Made by a program: the position numbers and the translations under genes
The notes under the pieces: model-generated
Database searches by the model: none
What the model was told of the DNA's origin: nothing
The model's input: the letters and a program-made list of their open reading frames with translations, nothing else
Assembly (NCBI GenBank): GCA_007644065.1
Contig: VJWN01000007.1
Span: forward strand, 372,001 to 436,000
Source of the DNA: Margaritispora aquatica
Lineage: Eukaryota > Ascomycota > Leotiomycetes > Helotiales > Discinellaceae
Length of the DNA stretch: 64,000 bases
Reading direction: 5' to 3'
Part shown: piece by piece, positions 48,701 to 60,271 of the stretch
How the letters are laid out: each line of letters opens with the position of its first letter
Position numbering within the stretch: the first letter of the stretch is position 1

Positions 48701-51700
48701 AAAAATATAAAAATATTATTTAAATATATATAAATAAAATAATTAAGTTATTCTCTAAGTATATTATTAACGAGTATCTAGAAAGTAGTAGATACGTTTA
48801 TTAATCTAAATAATATAATAAAATATTTATAATAACTTTTTTTAATTCTAAAAGTTATTTTTTATTCTTCTTTTTTCTTAATTTTAATAAAACTATAAAC
48901 GTTTTTTAGATTTATTATTATAAAGTATTATACTTTATAAAGTTTATTTTATAGATCTAGAATTAAAAATAAAATATAATAATTCTTTATTATAATATTA
49001 TTAAATTATTAATAATTAATATATATTTTTAACTTTTTATTTTTTTTAAAAATAAATAAAATAAAGTATCTAGCTAACGATTAAAAACGTTTAATATATC
49101 TTTTTACTAACTTTATAGTAATATAGTTTTTTAGCTTTTTTTCTTTAGCTAATATAAGCTAGTATATAAATTAATATATAAGTTTTTTATTTTTTTTTAA
49201 AAGTATCTTATAGTCTTATAATTAATATTTTAGTAATATATTTTTATTTAAAAATTTTTTAAATATTTTTAGAAAATCTTTATATTCTATAAGTAAGAGA
49301 TTTACTATAACTTTCTTCTTTAGTTTTACTTAGATGACTATTACTCTCTATATAATATTTAGTTTTAGATAATTTTATAACTTTTTCTAAGATACTTATA
49401 ACTTTTAGTTAATTATTTTTTAATTATTTTATAACTATAACTTTTATACGATCGTTTATATAGTTTAATTAATATTTAGGTTAAACTTTTATAACTATAA
49501 GTCTCTAAGTATTACGTCCTTATTAATTAGTACTAGATCGAACTTAAACTATATAGTTTTTCCGTTTAGTATAATAGATAGTATTTCGGTTTTAAAGGTA
49601 ATAACTCCTTTATCCTTTATATTTTCTCTATTTATAATAACGATCTAGTATAACTTTACTTTATAAATATATTTTTAGTCTTATTTTTAAAACTATTTAT
49701 TATTTATAAGGTTTATTTTTATTCTAGAATCTATTAATCCCATTACTTTTTTTTTTTAATATATAAAATTAAGTTTATAAGTAAACGTTTTATAGTATAT
49801 ACTTTAGCTATAGTATAGATATAATATTAAAGTATTTTAAGTATATAAGATTCTCTTACTAACCTTAGAACTAGAGAGTTAAATCTTTTAACTTTTTACT
49901 AGATTATAAATTTATTTAATATATATAAATATTTTAATTATTTAGTATATAAACGTTTAATATTTTCTATTACTTATAAATAATATATTATTCTAAAATA
50001 TAATTAGTTTAATATAACTTTTAATAAGTTTTATTATATTAGAATAATCTAGTAAATTCTCTAGGTTTATAATAAATATTACTAAAATTAAGTTAGTACT
50101 TTTTATTTTAAACTATATCTATAATTTTATTCCTCTTTGTCTATATTTCTAAAAAGTATCCCGTTTTCTTTTTAATAGCTCGGTAAACCTAGTAAGTATA
50201 TACTATATATTTATTTACGAATATATTAGTATATTTATTATTAGCCTTTTTTCGTTTTAAAAAGATTTATTTAGCTAGTTCTTTTTCTAAAGTTTAGATA
50301 ATTCTTTTTACTATATACTAAGCTTTCTTCGAGTAAAGTAAAAAGGTTTCTATATATAGCTCGGTTAGATAAAGGTATAGTAAAGCTATATAACTATATA
50401 TTATCTTATTTTTAATATAGTAAATATAACTATTATATACGTAATCTGTTTATATTATTTTTAGATATTCTAAGTCTATTAATTCTAGTATTTTTTTAAG
50501 TATAAATTTATAATAAAAATTATTTTTATAGTTTTTAAAAGTTTTATTAATCTTTTAAAGTCTTTTTTTTTTAATTCTTTAAGTTAGAAAGTAGTCTTCT
50601 ATTTTTTTTATTTATCTATAGATAATATAGTCGTTGTCTATATAGTCTTATATCTAGATAGTATATTTATCTTAGAAGCTATCTGTTTATTCATAGAATA
50701 ATAACGAAAAAAATATCGCTATAAATTCTTTTTTAACTATTATTACTATTATTTTTCTACCGATAAAGTATTTATTAATACTAGTTACTAGTCTTTAATA
50801 AATCTTTTTATTTATTATAGTAATCTACTTTTTAGATTATCTATACTCTCTAGCCTAATAACCTAGTCTTTTATAGTTATAGTAGTTTTCTTTTTTTTTT
50901 TAACCTTATCTATTATTCCTTTTTGGTTTATCTTTTCGAGGCTTACTTTAGCTTAGACTACCTTTTGGGGTAGTTTCTATAAATTCTATAATTTATTTTT
51001 ATTAGTAAAGCCTAGTTTCTATCTATACTATTTAGTAGTAAGGTTATTAATAATAATATTAATAACTATATTTATCTTATTTTTTAAGTTTTTTTTTACG
51101 TTATTTTTTTTAAATTTATATTATTAGTATTTTAAGTTTTTAAAAGGTTTTAACCTTTAAATAGTTTACGAGCTTATCTTTAAGTTACTTTAAAAGTCCT
51201 TTATAAAACTAATCCTTAAGTCTTCCGTTACTTTAATCTACCCTTAGTACGTACTACTAGAAGGTAACAAGGTACTCTAGATAATAACTTTTTATTTATA
51301 AAGTCTAGAGTTTACGAACGACCTTTTCGTTTTTAAAAGGTTTTTTATAGATTTTTTTAAATACTTTAATAAAAAAAATAAAGTTTATAAATATTCTTTT
51401 TATATCTAGTTTTTAATCTATAATTTTTTTAGTATTATAATCTTTTAAATAAGTATTAATAAACTTAAATAGTCTTTTTTTTAAGTATAAGATTATAAAT
51501 ATAATTTAGTTTACTTAAGTAAAAAAGCTATTAAGATTATAATTAATATAGATACTTAACTTAATAAGGTATAGCTTAAGTTAGCTAGATTCTCTTTTAA
51601 ACTTTAGTAATATTATAACTTTAGTAAATCTAATAAATTTAACTTAGTTATATACTATACTATATACTTTAATATCTTTTATTACTATATCTTCTTCTTT

Positions 51701-51912
51701 ATCTTTTATTCTCTTTTCTTTTTTCTTTTCTTTATTATTATTACTATTCTTTTCTAGGGTTATCTAGGATTACTAAGGGGTAATAGGTACTAGTAAGATA
51801 ATAGTAGGTATTAAGGTATAGGCTAGAGCCACTAGCTAGGCTAGCTACTTGCCTACGCTACTTTTTCTTAGTTCTACTATCTTGAATAATATTTAGGGTT
51901 TAGTACTTAAAG

Positions 51913-52377
51913 TATAACGACTAGTCTATTAATAAGATTTATTAATTATTTAGTTTTAGATTTAAATAAAGATTAAGTATAAAACTAGAAATAAAACTAG
52001 AGTTATTAATAAATAAATAGTATTTATTATTTTAAGTTAAGTATAAAGCTTTTAAACTAATAAGACTATTTACTTATTATATAAAACCTTTATATACTAT
52101 ACTAGCTCTACTAGCTAGCTAGTATAGCTAGTAGTATAGACTTCCTGCTACTAGCTATACTAGCTAGCTAGTACGGCTAGTATAACTAAGCCTAGTTATA
52201 TAACCTAACTATTAGTAGATATATATATTATTATTAACTAACTAATAGAGTGCTAGCTCCTACTTATATAAAGAAACTCTTCCGTTATCTCTAGGACCTA
52301 TTACGTTTCTAGAAGTCGCTGGACTCTCGGGGCCCTTACTCTTGGGAACCCACTAGGTCCTAAAAGGGGTCGTGACA
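51913..52377 (-). repeat. Right LTR of the nested retrotransposon
   Basis: 465 bp, the less altered copy at the terminus (ends ggtcgtgaca). For a minus-strand element this is the 5' LTR. It is followed directly by the target duplication ATACG at 52378-52382. Confidence 0.9.
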
Positions 52378-53747
52378 ATACGCTATACAACGGACGTCTT
52401 TTTCTAGCCTATTGAATCTAAGGAACTAGTATACTTGATTACAAGCCTCGAAATCTATATATCTATATATAATCTTATCTTTAAACTCTTTTAGTATAGT
52501 ATTATTTAGACTAGTATTATTATATATAACGGAAATAATCGAGTATATAATTTTAAACCGGTTTATAATCTTAATAAACTCTTTATAGAGATATATACTA
52601 ATATATAAAGATTTAACTAGTTCGATAATATTAAATATTAAAGATTCGGAGATTCTATCTATCGTTTTATAATACGTTATAACTATAATATAATTAAGCT
52701 TATTATTCTTTACTTACGTATTTATTATTAGTATAATTCTTCCTTTTATATTAATGTATTATTAGAAAGTTAAAAAGATTAAATTAAAGCTAACTTCGAA
52801 ATAAGTAGTAAAATCCTTTTTAAATAGATAACTTAAAATCCTAAGGTATATTAACTATAAAAAGCTAAATAGAATTTTAGTCTTTAGTTATTCTATAAAT
52901 AAAAAAAAGAGGTTATTTTTAATAATAAACTTAAATAGAATACGTCTAAACGTTTCCTCTTTCGTTTACTTTAATAAAAGCTTTTTAAAGAATAGTATCT
53001 TTACTATAGTATTAGCCGTTATTAGAGTAGTAGCTTATACTAATATAATAGATATTCTAAGGTGTTTTTTATCGTAGTACCTTTTATAGTTATTTGTTTT
53101 TAATAACTATCTTTTAATCTATTTTAGTTATATTCTATAACCTAGCTAAATATAGTATATTATTATTTAGTTGTCTTTTCTAAGCTCGTTAATTACTTTC
53201 CGTCGATATAAAGAAGATATACTTATAAATATATATAACGTTATTTCTTTTAATAAAAAAGCTTTATATTAATGTAAAAAAGAAAGTTAATAATCGTTAT
53301 TAAAAGTACTAGAGCGATTCCGTTTTAAAGGTAATACTAATCTTAAAATTAGTAAGGATAATAGAATAATAATTGTAAGTATTTATATAGAAGCTTAAAA
53401 AGGTAAAAAAGTCTATTAAGGTAATATAATAACGGATAAAACTAGCTTAGTTTATAATACTAATAAAGGTATTTATAGATAGTAAAAATTTAAATAATAG
53501 TATATCCTTATAGATTCTAGATAGATCTAAGTTTAAAAAGCAGGGTAGATTACGTTTATTTATAGCTTTTTATTAGTTAGTAAAGTATATTTATATTATT
53601 TTATAAATACCTAGGTTAACCTAAATAAATCTAGATACTCTTTAAAATTTTAGGTATCTATTCTATAAATATTACCTAGGTCGGGTACCTACCTAACTAC
53701 TCCTCTAGGTCGACCCAGGTCGACCTATTTCGAACACTACGAAATTC

Positions 53748-54370
53748 CTTTTCTTGTCCTACTCTTTAGGTCTATAGGATTGCTCATTCATATTTGTGTG
53801 GGGATTCAGATGCGAGACATGATTTTGATGCAATTTCTCTTCATATGAGCCTTCATCAGGAAAAAATCAAAGGATTTTACTATGAAACATTTACCCTAGT
53901 ATTAATTATATGAGTATTAACTGCTTCTGCAGTTCCACGCTTCCAACCAACATCATCAACAATGCTTCTGTTCTCTTCTATCTTAGAATTAACATTCTGA
54001 TAGCTTATAATAGAAAACTAGAGACTAAATAAGATCCCGATCCAAAGTCCTAGAGATGTCTTCCAAGATAAACCACGGGAACACACAAGTCAAATTTATT
54101 TTCCATACTCACTTTGGATTGTGGGATCGCAAGCTTACCAACAAACAGATGGTATATTTGAGACATCTGACCACTTATAGCCTACACCTACTATCCTAGT
54201 GCCCAATTACAAAGACCATAAGCCCTCGGTATTAAGAATATCAATGCAAACTCATTAAAGAACCCCCTCACCATCAAGCGAGCCCCCCTTTTCGTCGTCG
54301 ACTTCCCACGTGACCCACAGCAACCCCCTTCATAAAATCTTATACCATTGTCCAATCATATCAAGTCACA
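53748..54370. other. Intergenic region between transposon and tRNA
   Basis: Base composition returns to normal immediately after 53747, which marks a sharp edge of RIP. No gene is visible. Confidence 0.5.
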
Positions 54371-54454
54371 TCTTCCATGGCGCAATTGGCTAGCGCGTCC
54401 GACTGTTAAGCGCAGGTAATCGGGAGGTTCCAAGTTCAAGCCTTGGTGGGAGAG
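54371..54454 (+). tRNA. tRNA-Asn(GTT): tRNA-Asn (anticodon GTT) with 10-nt intron
   Basis: The sequence folds as a tRNA: acceptor TCTTCCA pairs with TGGGAGA (54447-54453, one T-G pair) with discriminator G; D arm GCGC...GCGC; anticodon stem TCCGA/TCGGG with loop CTGTTAA, anticodon GTT; T stem CCAAG/CTTGG with loop TTCAAGC. A 10-nt insertion, agcgcaggta, lies one base 3' of the anticodon, the standard position of nuclear tRNA introns. Mature length is 74 nt before CCA addition. It lies about 620 bp from the transposon edge. The open frame on the minus strand here is a shadow. Confidence 0.95.
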
Positions 54455-54462
54455 ATGTTTCC

Positions 54463-54477
54463 TTTTGCCATTTTTTT
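54463..54477 (+). terminator. RNA polymerase III terminator of tRNA-Asn
   Basis: A TTTT run at 54463-54466 and a run of seven T at 54471-54477 follow the tRNA by 9 and 17 nt, the usual Pol III stop signal. Confidence 0.75.
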
Positions 54478-55860
54478 GTGATGTTGTTGGTGAAGTGTTG
54501 ACCAAACTGGCTGTGAGGTAAGAGAGAGTTCGGAGCAAAAGAGAGCCGATTCGAGAGGTGAAGTATAAAAGTCCTATGTTGTGCTTGTGTTGAATTGCTG
54601 TGTAGTATACTATATGAGGTAGTTAACCCTCAGCACATCGATACGGCCAAAGTCATGCAATTGGCGTCAAAAGCACAAGCAGCCGTCACATATCCACTTA
54701 GGCTTCCAAGGATTCGTTGCGACTGGATCGACTGACAAAAAAACTCGCCGGCTGCTGAGGTTGTAATTGCCCCTGGATTGGTATATGGCGATCATTTGAG
54801 CCTGTCTGAAAACGATTTGTTCGGTCTCTCTGAATTGGGCTAGGTAGCTAGCTTGTCTACACTATTGATAAAGTCAGACTATTCTTTAGATAGTCAAGAG
54901 AACTGAGATTTCATAGTCAACTTCTGTTCAGGTTGTAGGAATACGAGCTGTGGGCAGAGGACTGTTGCTTGGTTCCAAGTGGAATCTGTGAAGCGGATTA
55001 AAAACAGTGGAAGAATCATATTACCATGGATTTTATTGAAACCATTTCAAGGCTTTATTGAAGTACGCCGACGGTTGTCTTTAATCCTTATTCCTTTATG
55101 ATTGTAACATTTCGTTTATTTCAGCAAACCAGATTGTTTCTTTACTATTCAATGGTGAGGGAAATCAACTTATTGGTTTTGAAGTTGGTAGAGAAATCTA
55201 GACTGATGAAAATGCATCCCAATAAAAAAACTGAGACAGTGGTTGGAATTGAGAAGCGCAGGCCAGTAGGTTCTTCTCAAGTCATAGTTAGGAAGTATTA
55301 GAATGGAAGCCACCGCATGTTCCAGCCAGTGAGATCGCCCAAAGATTGATCGAAACTTATTGGAAGATGACACAAGAGGAGAAGAGACAGCTTAGGAGGA
55401 GTTGAGGCTTAAGCTGGTAAATGCATGTCCAGTCAAGCCAGGAGCCTTGAGAATGCTGAAGGGAGGACGCGATTTTAAAATTGGAGTCTGTAAAGGTATG
55501 CCCAAGGAAATATGAAACTTCTGCTTCAGTGACCTTGTCGATAGTGACAATGGTCTTTAATATCGCAATTCTACACTGTAATACCAGTGAATAATCTGTA
55601 TCGGCACGAAGATATCATATATTTAGCTGTTGGCAATTCTCCTCTTTTGCGACTAGTTTAATCTATTCAACTCATGGCTCGTCAAGTCGCCCAGTTATGG
55701 AGTTGGCCATGCCAGAGACCATAAAACCGTATTCACCGCAAGTTCTTGTTAGTTGGAATTGTGTGGTTGTCTTGGACATCCTGCCAACTCAACTTCAGGA
55801 CAGAACCTTCTTTGGGTTGCTTTGTATCCGGCACAGAGCAACCGGCCATCCCACATCCTA
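54478..55860. other. Intergenic region
   Basis: No supported gene. The short frame at 55098-55301 has no motif. The last part should hold the 3' region of the Csn12-type gene. Confidence 0.5.
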
Positions 55861-57616
55861 TCATCCGCCACTCCCAGCTGGTCGAGCGCCACTCAAATTA
55901 ATCACTCCACCCATACCACTTGTGCGCTCACGTTGTACCCAGCCAGGTACATCTCCATCTCTATGCTCTCTTGCAGCCTTTGCTTTCATGACAGCCCATA
56001 CACTGGGAAAACCAGCTTGCATAGCACCGCCCTTCTGTTTAGCTCCCACGATCGCAAATTTGCCCTGGTCATGGCTGAGAAACCCACCCAGTAGTCCTTG
56101 TGAAGCCAGACTTGCGAGTATCGCCTCAACATCGTGCATCTGGGGCATGTTATTGCCAAAGATCATTCCTTGATATGGTCCTAAATGCTTTCTACCATTT
56201 GCTGGTGGTTCAAGATCTGGTAACTTCAGGAACATGGCATTGGCGTGTTGTTTACCGTCTTGAATGGGCCTGCCCCACCCCTCGAGCAACTTTTGGCAAA
56301 ATTGTGCCGCAGCCACAACATGGTTGATGTTTAAAATTGGCGCGAGAGCGTGTTTGCCACTGGTATATTCCTGACCTTCGTATGTCAATAGAAAGACACG
56401 GCGGGCCAGAGATCGCCAGACAAGAATTTCACAACGTGAGAGAAGTGGTAGCAAAACACCGTGCTTGAAGAACCATTGCTCGTTCCCAGACTCGCGCCCC
56501 ATGGCAGTCTTGAAAGCCACCATATTTCCCTTTTTAATGGCTTGGACAATGGGCATGAATTTAGGGAGTATGGATGCCGCTTCTGGTCGTGACAAGAAGG
56601 CTGCAGTAGGAAATCGTCCTAGTATCATATTGCATGAGAGCAGATAAATGAGAATCAATCGCCGTTGGGAAACGCATTGAGCATGGCATTGGGTGTACGC
56701 GGACTCGAGAGCAGCCTGGGCATAGTAGTAGTGACTGTTGGAGAAGTGGTACCGACCCAGATAATATAAGTAGGCGACTCGCTGCGCTGCAGGATAAAGA
56801 CCCAGGGGCGGGGAGTTTTGAGTTATGTTGGTGAAGATCTGATTTGAAAGGCGAGATTTGCGGCACTGGAGGAGCTGTTAGAGAGAAGATGTGTATAAAT
56901 TGGGGCCTACTAACCTGGAAGAGCAATTTCAGGACCATGTTGGCGAAAGAGTATATCCCAATCTTCCTCCCCTCTGGCTTGCCATCTTTGATACCATTCA
57001 GATTCGAAGTTCGCTGGGTCAGACATACAGTGAAGGCACGTTGAATCGATTCAGCAGTGGCCTCCACCAATGTCTTCCTCGTCTCGCCTTCATCTCCAGC
57101 CGTTCGTACTCTTCGAATTAAGTCGGGTCTCTTGTCTAACGTCGTTGCAAGTTTTGCCAAAGTCTTGCAGATCTGCTCCGTTGTTGGGAGCATGATAATG
57201 CCATATTTGTTGTGAGAAAGAGCCGTTATGCATGCGCTAGACTTTGTTATTTCGAGTTCTTCGATAAACCTTCACTGTTGGACGTACGTTGTCATATCGC
57301 TCAGTCTTTGATTCGTGCCCAGCAAGTCACTGAAATCCGCATCTCTCCAGTACGTCAAGTACTCTTTCAAGAACACCCAAAATCCTGGCCATGCACCACC
57401 TTCATCGGAAGAATCGTCGTCGCTCTCTTGGACCAGTGTCTCAATGAGCTTCTCTAGCTTTTCGTTATTTTGCCATGATTTCTTCAATTCCGCTGCTAAA
57501 TTGTTCAACGCGTCAGAAACTGGTGGTTCGACCTCGAGCCAATTCTTCAAGCTGTTGCTGTCCTTGTTTTTGAGAAATCCATTCAATGATTTAAGGAAGC
57601 CCTCGAGGAGAGGCAT
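55861..57616 (-). CDS. CSN12: PCI-domain protein of the Csn12/Thp1/PCID2 family
   Basis: Rebuilt as complement(join(55861..56865, 56915..57236, 57288..57616)), 551 aa. Intron 1 has a gtacgt donor and intron 2 a gttagt donor; both joins are in frame and restore family sequence. Proteins of this family carry a PCI and winged-helix C-terminus and act with Sac3-type partners in nuclear mRNA export (Thp1, TREX-2) or with the COP9 signalosome (Csn12). Visible hallmarks: WPGFWVFLKEYLTYWRDADF in exon 1; GIIMLPTTEQICKTLAKLAT, LDKRPDLIRRVR and GIYSFANMVLKLLFQ in exon 2; LYPAAQRVAYLYYLGRYHFS, RRLILIYLLSCNMILGRFPT and a C-terminal DVEAILASLASQGLLGGFLS in exon 3. I cannot separate Csn12 from Thp1 by eye. 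The start could be three codons further upstream. No CAACTA sites. Confidence 0.88.
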
Positions 57617-59288
57617 GTTGATCAAGTGCTGATGTTCGCGATGTGGTCAATTGATGCCTGTACGTGGTGATGAACCATGATGGACCAGGTCGCTACGGTC
57701 TGGATGACCGAGAAGTGTTTTTCATGTGCAGATATTTAATAGTTTATCGTTTTGGTGAATCCATTGCACCCAGCTGCTCCAAAAGCTCGAGGAGGGTGGA
57801 GGTCTCCACAATTTGTCGCCGAACGTTTTTCCGAAGCCGAAGGACTTCATCAACGGCTCAACTCCCTCTCAAGTTAGCTAATGTCAAGTTATAGCATTCA
57901 ATCAACTCAGCGTCTGCTTCCTGAACTAGGCCACTATAGCTACTTAAGAAGTCAGGTTGGAAGGACTCTTTGGTGTACTTTATTCACTCGTATCAAAAGG
58001 CAATATGCAGCTGCGCGTGCTTGGCTTGACACCCTCGATATCAACCTGTTAATGCCCCTTACTTTCCAAGAAGAATGAGCGAAGAAAGTAATTGGATGAA
58101 ATATCACCGTTTCCTACGATTACGCGGGTGACAATTGACTAGAAATAACAACGATAAATGATCAGTCAGGTTACACCTTCAACACAGACAGCTTCATCCC
58201 TATGGAAACGTCTAGTTTGAATCCGAAACGAAATTTTGCGCCTTTCTCTAGGACACATAAGCCATATGTAACGTCAAATTGTTGTCTGTTATACTTATGC
58301 TTGTAGCCAGGATGCCAGACTGAAGGGTGTCTAAAGCAATGTTATCTTACGTCTAATCTACTGACTCGTCTTCAAGTTTGAGTTTATAAAGGGACCTATT
58401 CTCTAGATTTTAGCTTGTTTACAGCTACTCCAAGGGTCACTTACCGTATCATTTCGCAAAGTCTGAAGTTCAGACGGTCGAGTCGTCGTTTGACATTGCG
58501 GGGCACTGTCACAGCAGCCATATGCCGCACTTGAGATGGTGGGGTGGATTTCTTCCATCGAGATATTTCACGTAAGGATCATGTAGCGCCATCTAGATTC
58601 TCAAGATTAAAAGGCTGTTTAACTTGATCTGATGTTTCCTTGTTCGACTGGTTCATTGTGTTGTCTGTGCATTGTTTGGCGTGTTCGAATTCGAGATTGA
58701 AGCTTTGTTTAGAAGCGTGGGAGAAGTCGTTTGTGAGATATCGAGTCTTGGCAGTGGATGTGTGATGAATATTTGTTGCAAAATGATATTTCTCAACTGG
58801 AGGGCAAATATTGTGTTGACCTGAGAATCTTCAGGCTTGCTTCAAATTGAGCTCACAAATTAATAGTGTGGGTGAGCATCTGTTCGCTACTGGCTGGCCG
58901 CTTCTGAAGATTTTGAGATGGTCTTCCTGCGTGCGTTCATCCTAAGGTTTAAATCAGTCAATAAAGTCAGTTTTCAGGACACCCTCATATTATTTCCAAA
59001 GAAATCTTCATGCTTTGGATGAAGTATTCATATCGGGGATAGGAAGTGCGAAGTCTTTCCTTGCGATGATCCGAGACACTTGGCTTAACCGAGCTCCAAT
59101 GCGTTGGGTTTGTCCAGAGTGCTAGTCTACTAGAATCAGATTGTGACGAATTACTGACATCATTGTATCTATGAGGATGTCATATCAGCAATGAAATTTC
59201 CTTTTACTTGATTTTGTGGTTTGTCACTCTCATTCAAGTCTCAGGTCAGTCATAATCGTACTCACCAACTCGAACGTCCTCCCTTAAG
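57617..59288. other. Intergenic region
   Basis: Between the divergently oriented Csn12-type gene and the ferritin-like gene. No supported gene; it should include both promoters. The last 70 bases before 59289 are a C/T- and A-rich leader. Confidence 0.5.
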
Positions 59289-60271
59289 ATGCGGCCTGCT
59301 ACACTCATTTACACATATATATTAATCACATCTTCCAACGCTGCTCCAGTCTCTTCTCTTAGTCAGACCATCATCAAAGACGCAGGCGGCGATGTTCCAA
59401 ATGGTGGAGCACCGCCTCAATTATCATCCAATGGGGTAGCGAATTTCAAACTCGCAAATTTCATCGAGAATATAGAAGTACAGTTCTTCAACCAGGCACT
59501 AACAAGTCTCGCAAATGATAAAGCTTTCACCAGCAAGGGAACAGACGGTGTCTCAATCCAAGATGTGATCACTAAAGTCGCAGCACAAGAACAGGTTCAC
59601 AAAGCGACCATCGAGGGTGCTTTAATGGCCAGCAACGCCATCACAATCACGGAATGCAAAACAATAACCAAAGTCTCTAACACAGCCGAGCTTTTGACGA
59701 GAGCCAATATCATTACCAGCATCAGTATCGGTGTTATCATTGCCCTGTCCGCTTCGCTTGCCACGACGGACCCAGCTTTATTTGCGACATCGACACGCAT
59801 TTTAGAGATTGAAGCAAGGCAAGATGGACTTTTCCACCTCTCTGAGGATGTCGTACCTAACGTTGCGCCATTTGAGACCCAAATCCCGGGCATCTGGGCA
59901 TACAACCTCATTCTTTCTTTCGTGGACCCAACTTCCTATCCCACGCTTCTACCAATTTCAATGCTGGCTACGCTCAACATCATCACGCCTGCACTATACA
60001 CAGGCGTACACTCTTCACAACCACTTACTGTCACTTTTCACTTGACAAAAACGTGGTACCGAAAGGGATTCTTTATATTGGATGGGTGAATCAGGCGAAT
60101 AAGCCGGTTTATACAACTGCAGTTGTTACGACGGGACTGGGGATCACGAGTTTGCCGAGTGGATTGAGCGGTGCGGTTCTTTTGGTATTGACGGCGCAGA
60201 ATACAGAGGGGACTGTGGAAGGACTGAGTGACAAAACGGTTGCAGGACCGTCTATTGTTGTTGTTTCTTAA
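59289..60271 (+). CDS. Secreted ferritin-like protein (Rds1 type), broken by a frameshift
   Basis: The N-terminus MRPATLIYTYILITSSNAAP is a signal peptide with cleavage probable after SNA. Residues about 50-120 (NFKLANFIENIEVQFFNQAL, then AAQEQVHKATIEGALMASNA) are the ferritin-like domain found in fungal Rds1 and related stress- or sporulation-associated secreted proteins, with E and H residues in helical spacing. The first frame runs to a TGA at 60087-60089, but family-like sequence continues in another frame from about 60053 to 60271 (KGILYIGWVNQANKPVYTTA). The switch falls on a run of five A at 60047-60051, so one A may be missing, by sequencing error or true mutation. No intron explains it. 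As given, the protein would lose its last 60 or so residues. Confidence 0.8.

Larger units (their letters stand above)
45280..52377 (-). mobile_element. RIP-inactivated Ty3/Gypsy LTR retrotransposon nested in the hAT element
   Basis: Two direct 465-bp LTRs bound a 7,098-bp element, flanked by the 5-bp duplication ATACG at 45275-45279 and 52378-52382. Ends fit TG...CA after allowing for C-to-T changes (left copy starts TATAA, right copy ends TGACA). Coding direction is minus: a degenerate CCHC zinc-knuckle (gag) is recognisable near 50848-50885, and a degenerate reverse-transcriptase catalytic motif of the Gypsy type (Y-L-D-D-I pattern with D codons mutated to N) near 48701-48735. All frames are full of stops, so the copy is dead. 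An island around 46230-46430 keeps more G+C. Confidence 0.87.
43763..53739. mobile_element. RIP-inactivated hAT-type DNA transposon, interrupted by an LTR element
   Basis: The left end reads TAGTGTTCGAAAT and the right end is its reverse complement, giving a 13-bp terminal inverted repeat. It is flanked by an identical 8-bp duplication, CGAAATTC, at 43755-43762 and 53740-53747. An 8-bp duplication with CAGTGTTCG-like ends is the hAT pattern; the first base T is explained by a C-to-T change. Just inside both ends are GGTCRACCT-like subterminal motifs. Removing the nested LTR element and one 5-bp duplication leaves about 2.87 kb, a normal size for a hAT transposase element. The interior is extremely AT-rich with almost no CpA or TpG and stops in all frames, the mark of repeat-induced point mutation; no transposase can be read. 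Confidence 0.88.

Noticed and set aside
54356..54538. 60-aa minus-strand open frame over the tRNA
   Set aside because: It is the antisense shadow of tRNA-Asn.
55861..57625. Three separate minus-strand genes
   Set aside because: All three frames are exons of one Csn12/Thp1-type protein joined by canonical introns.
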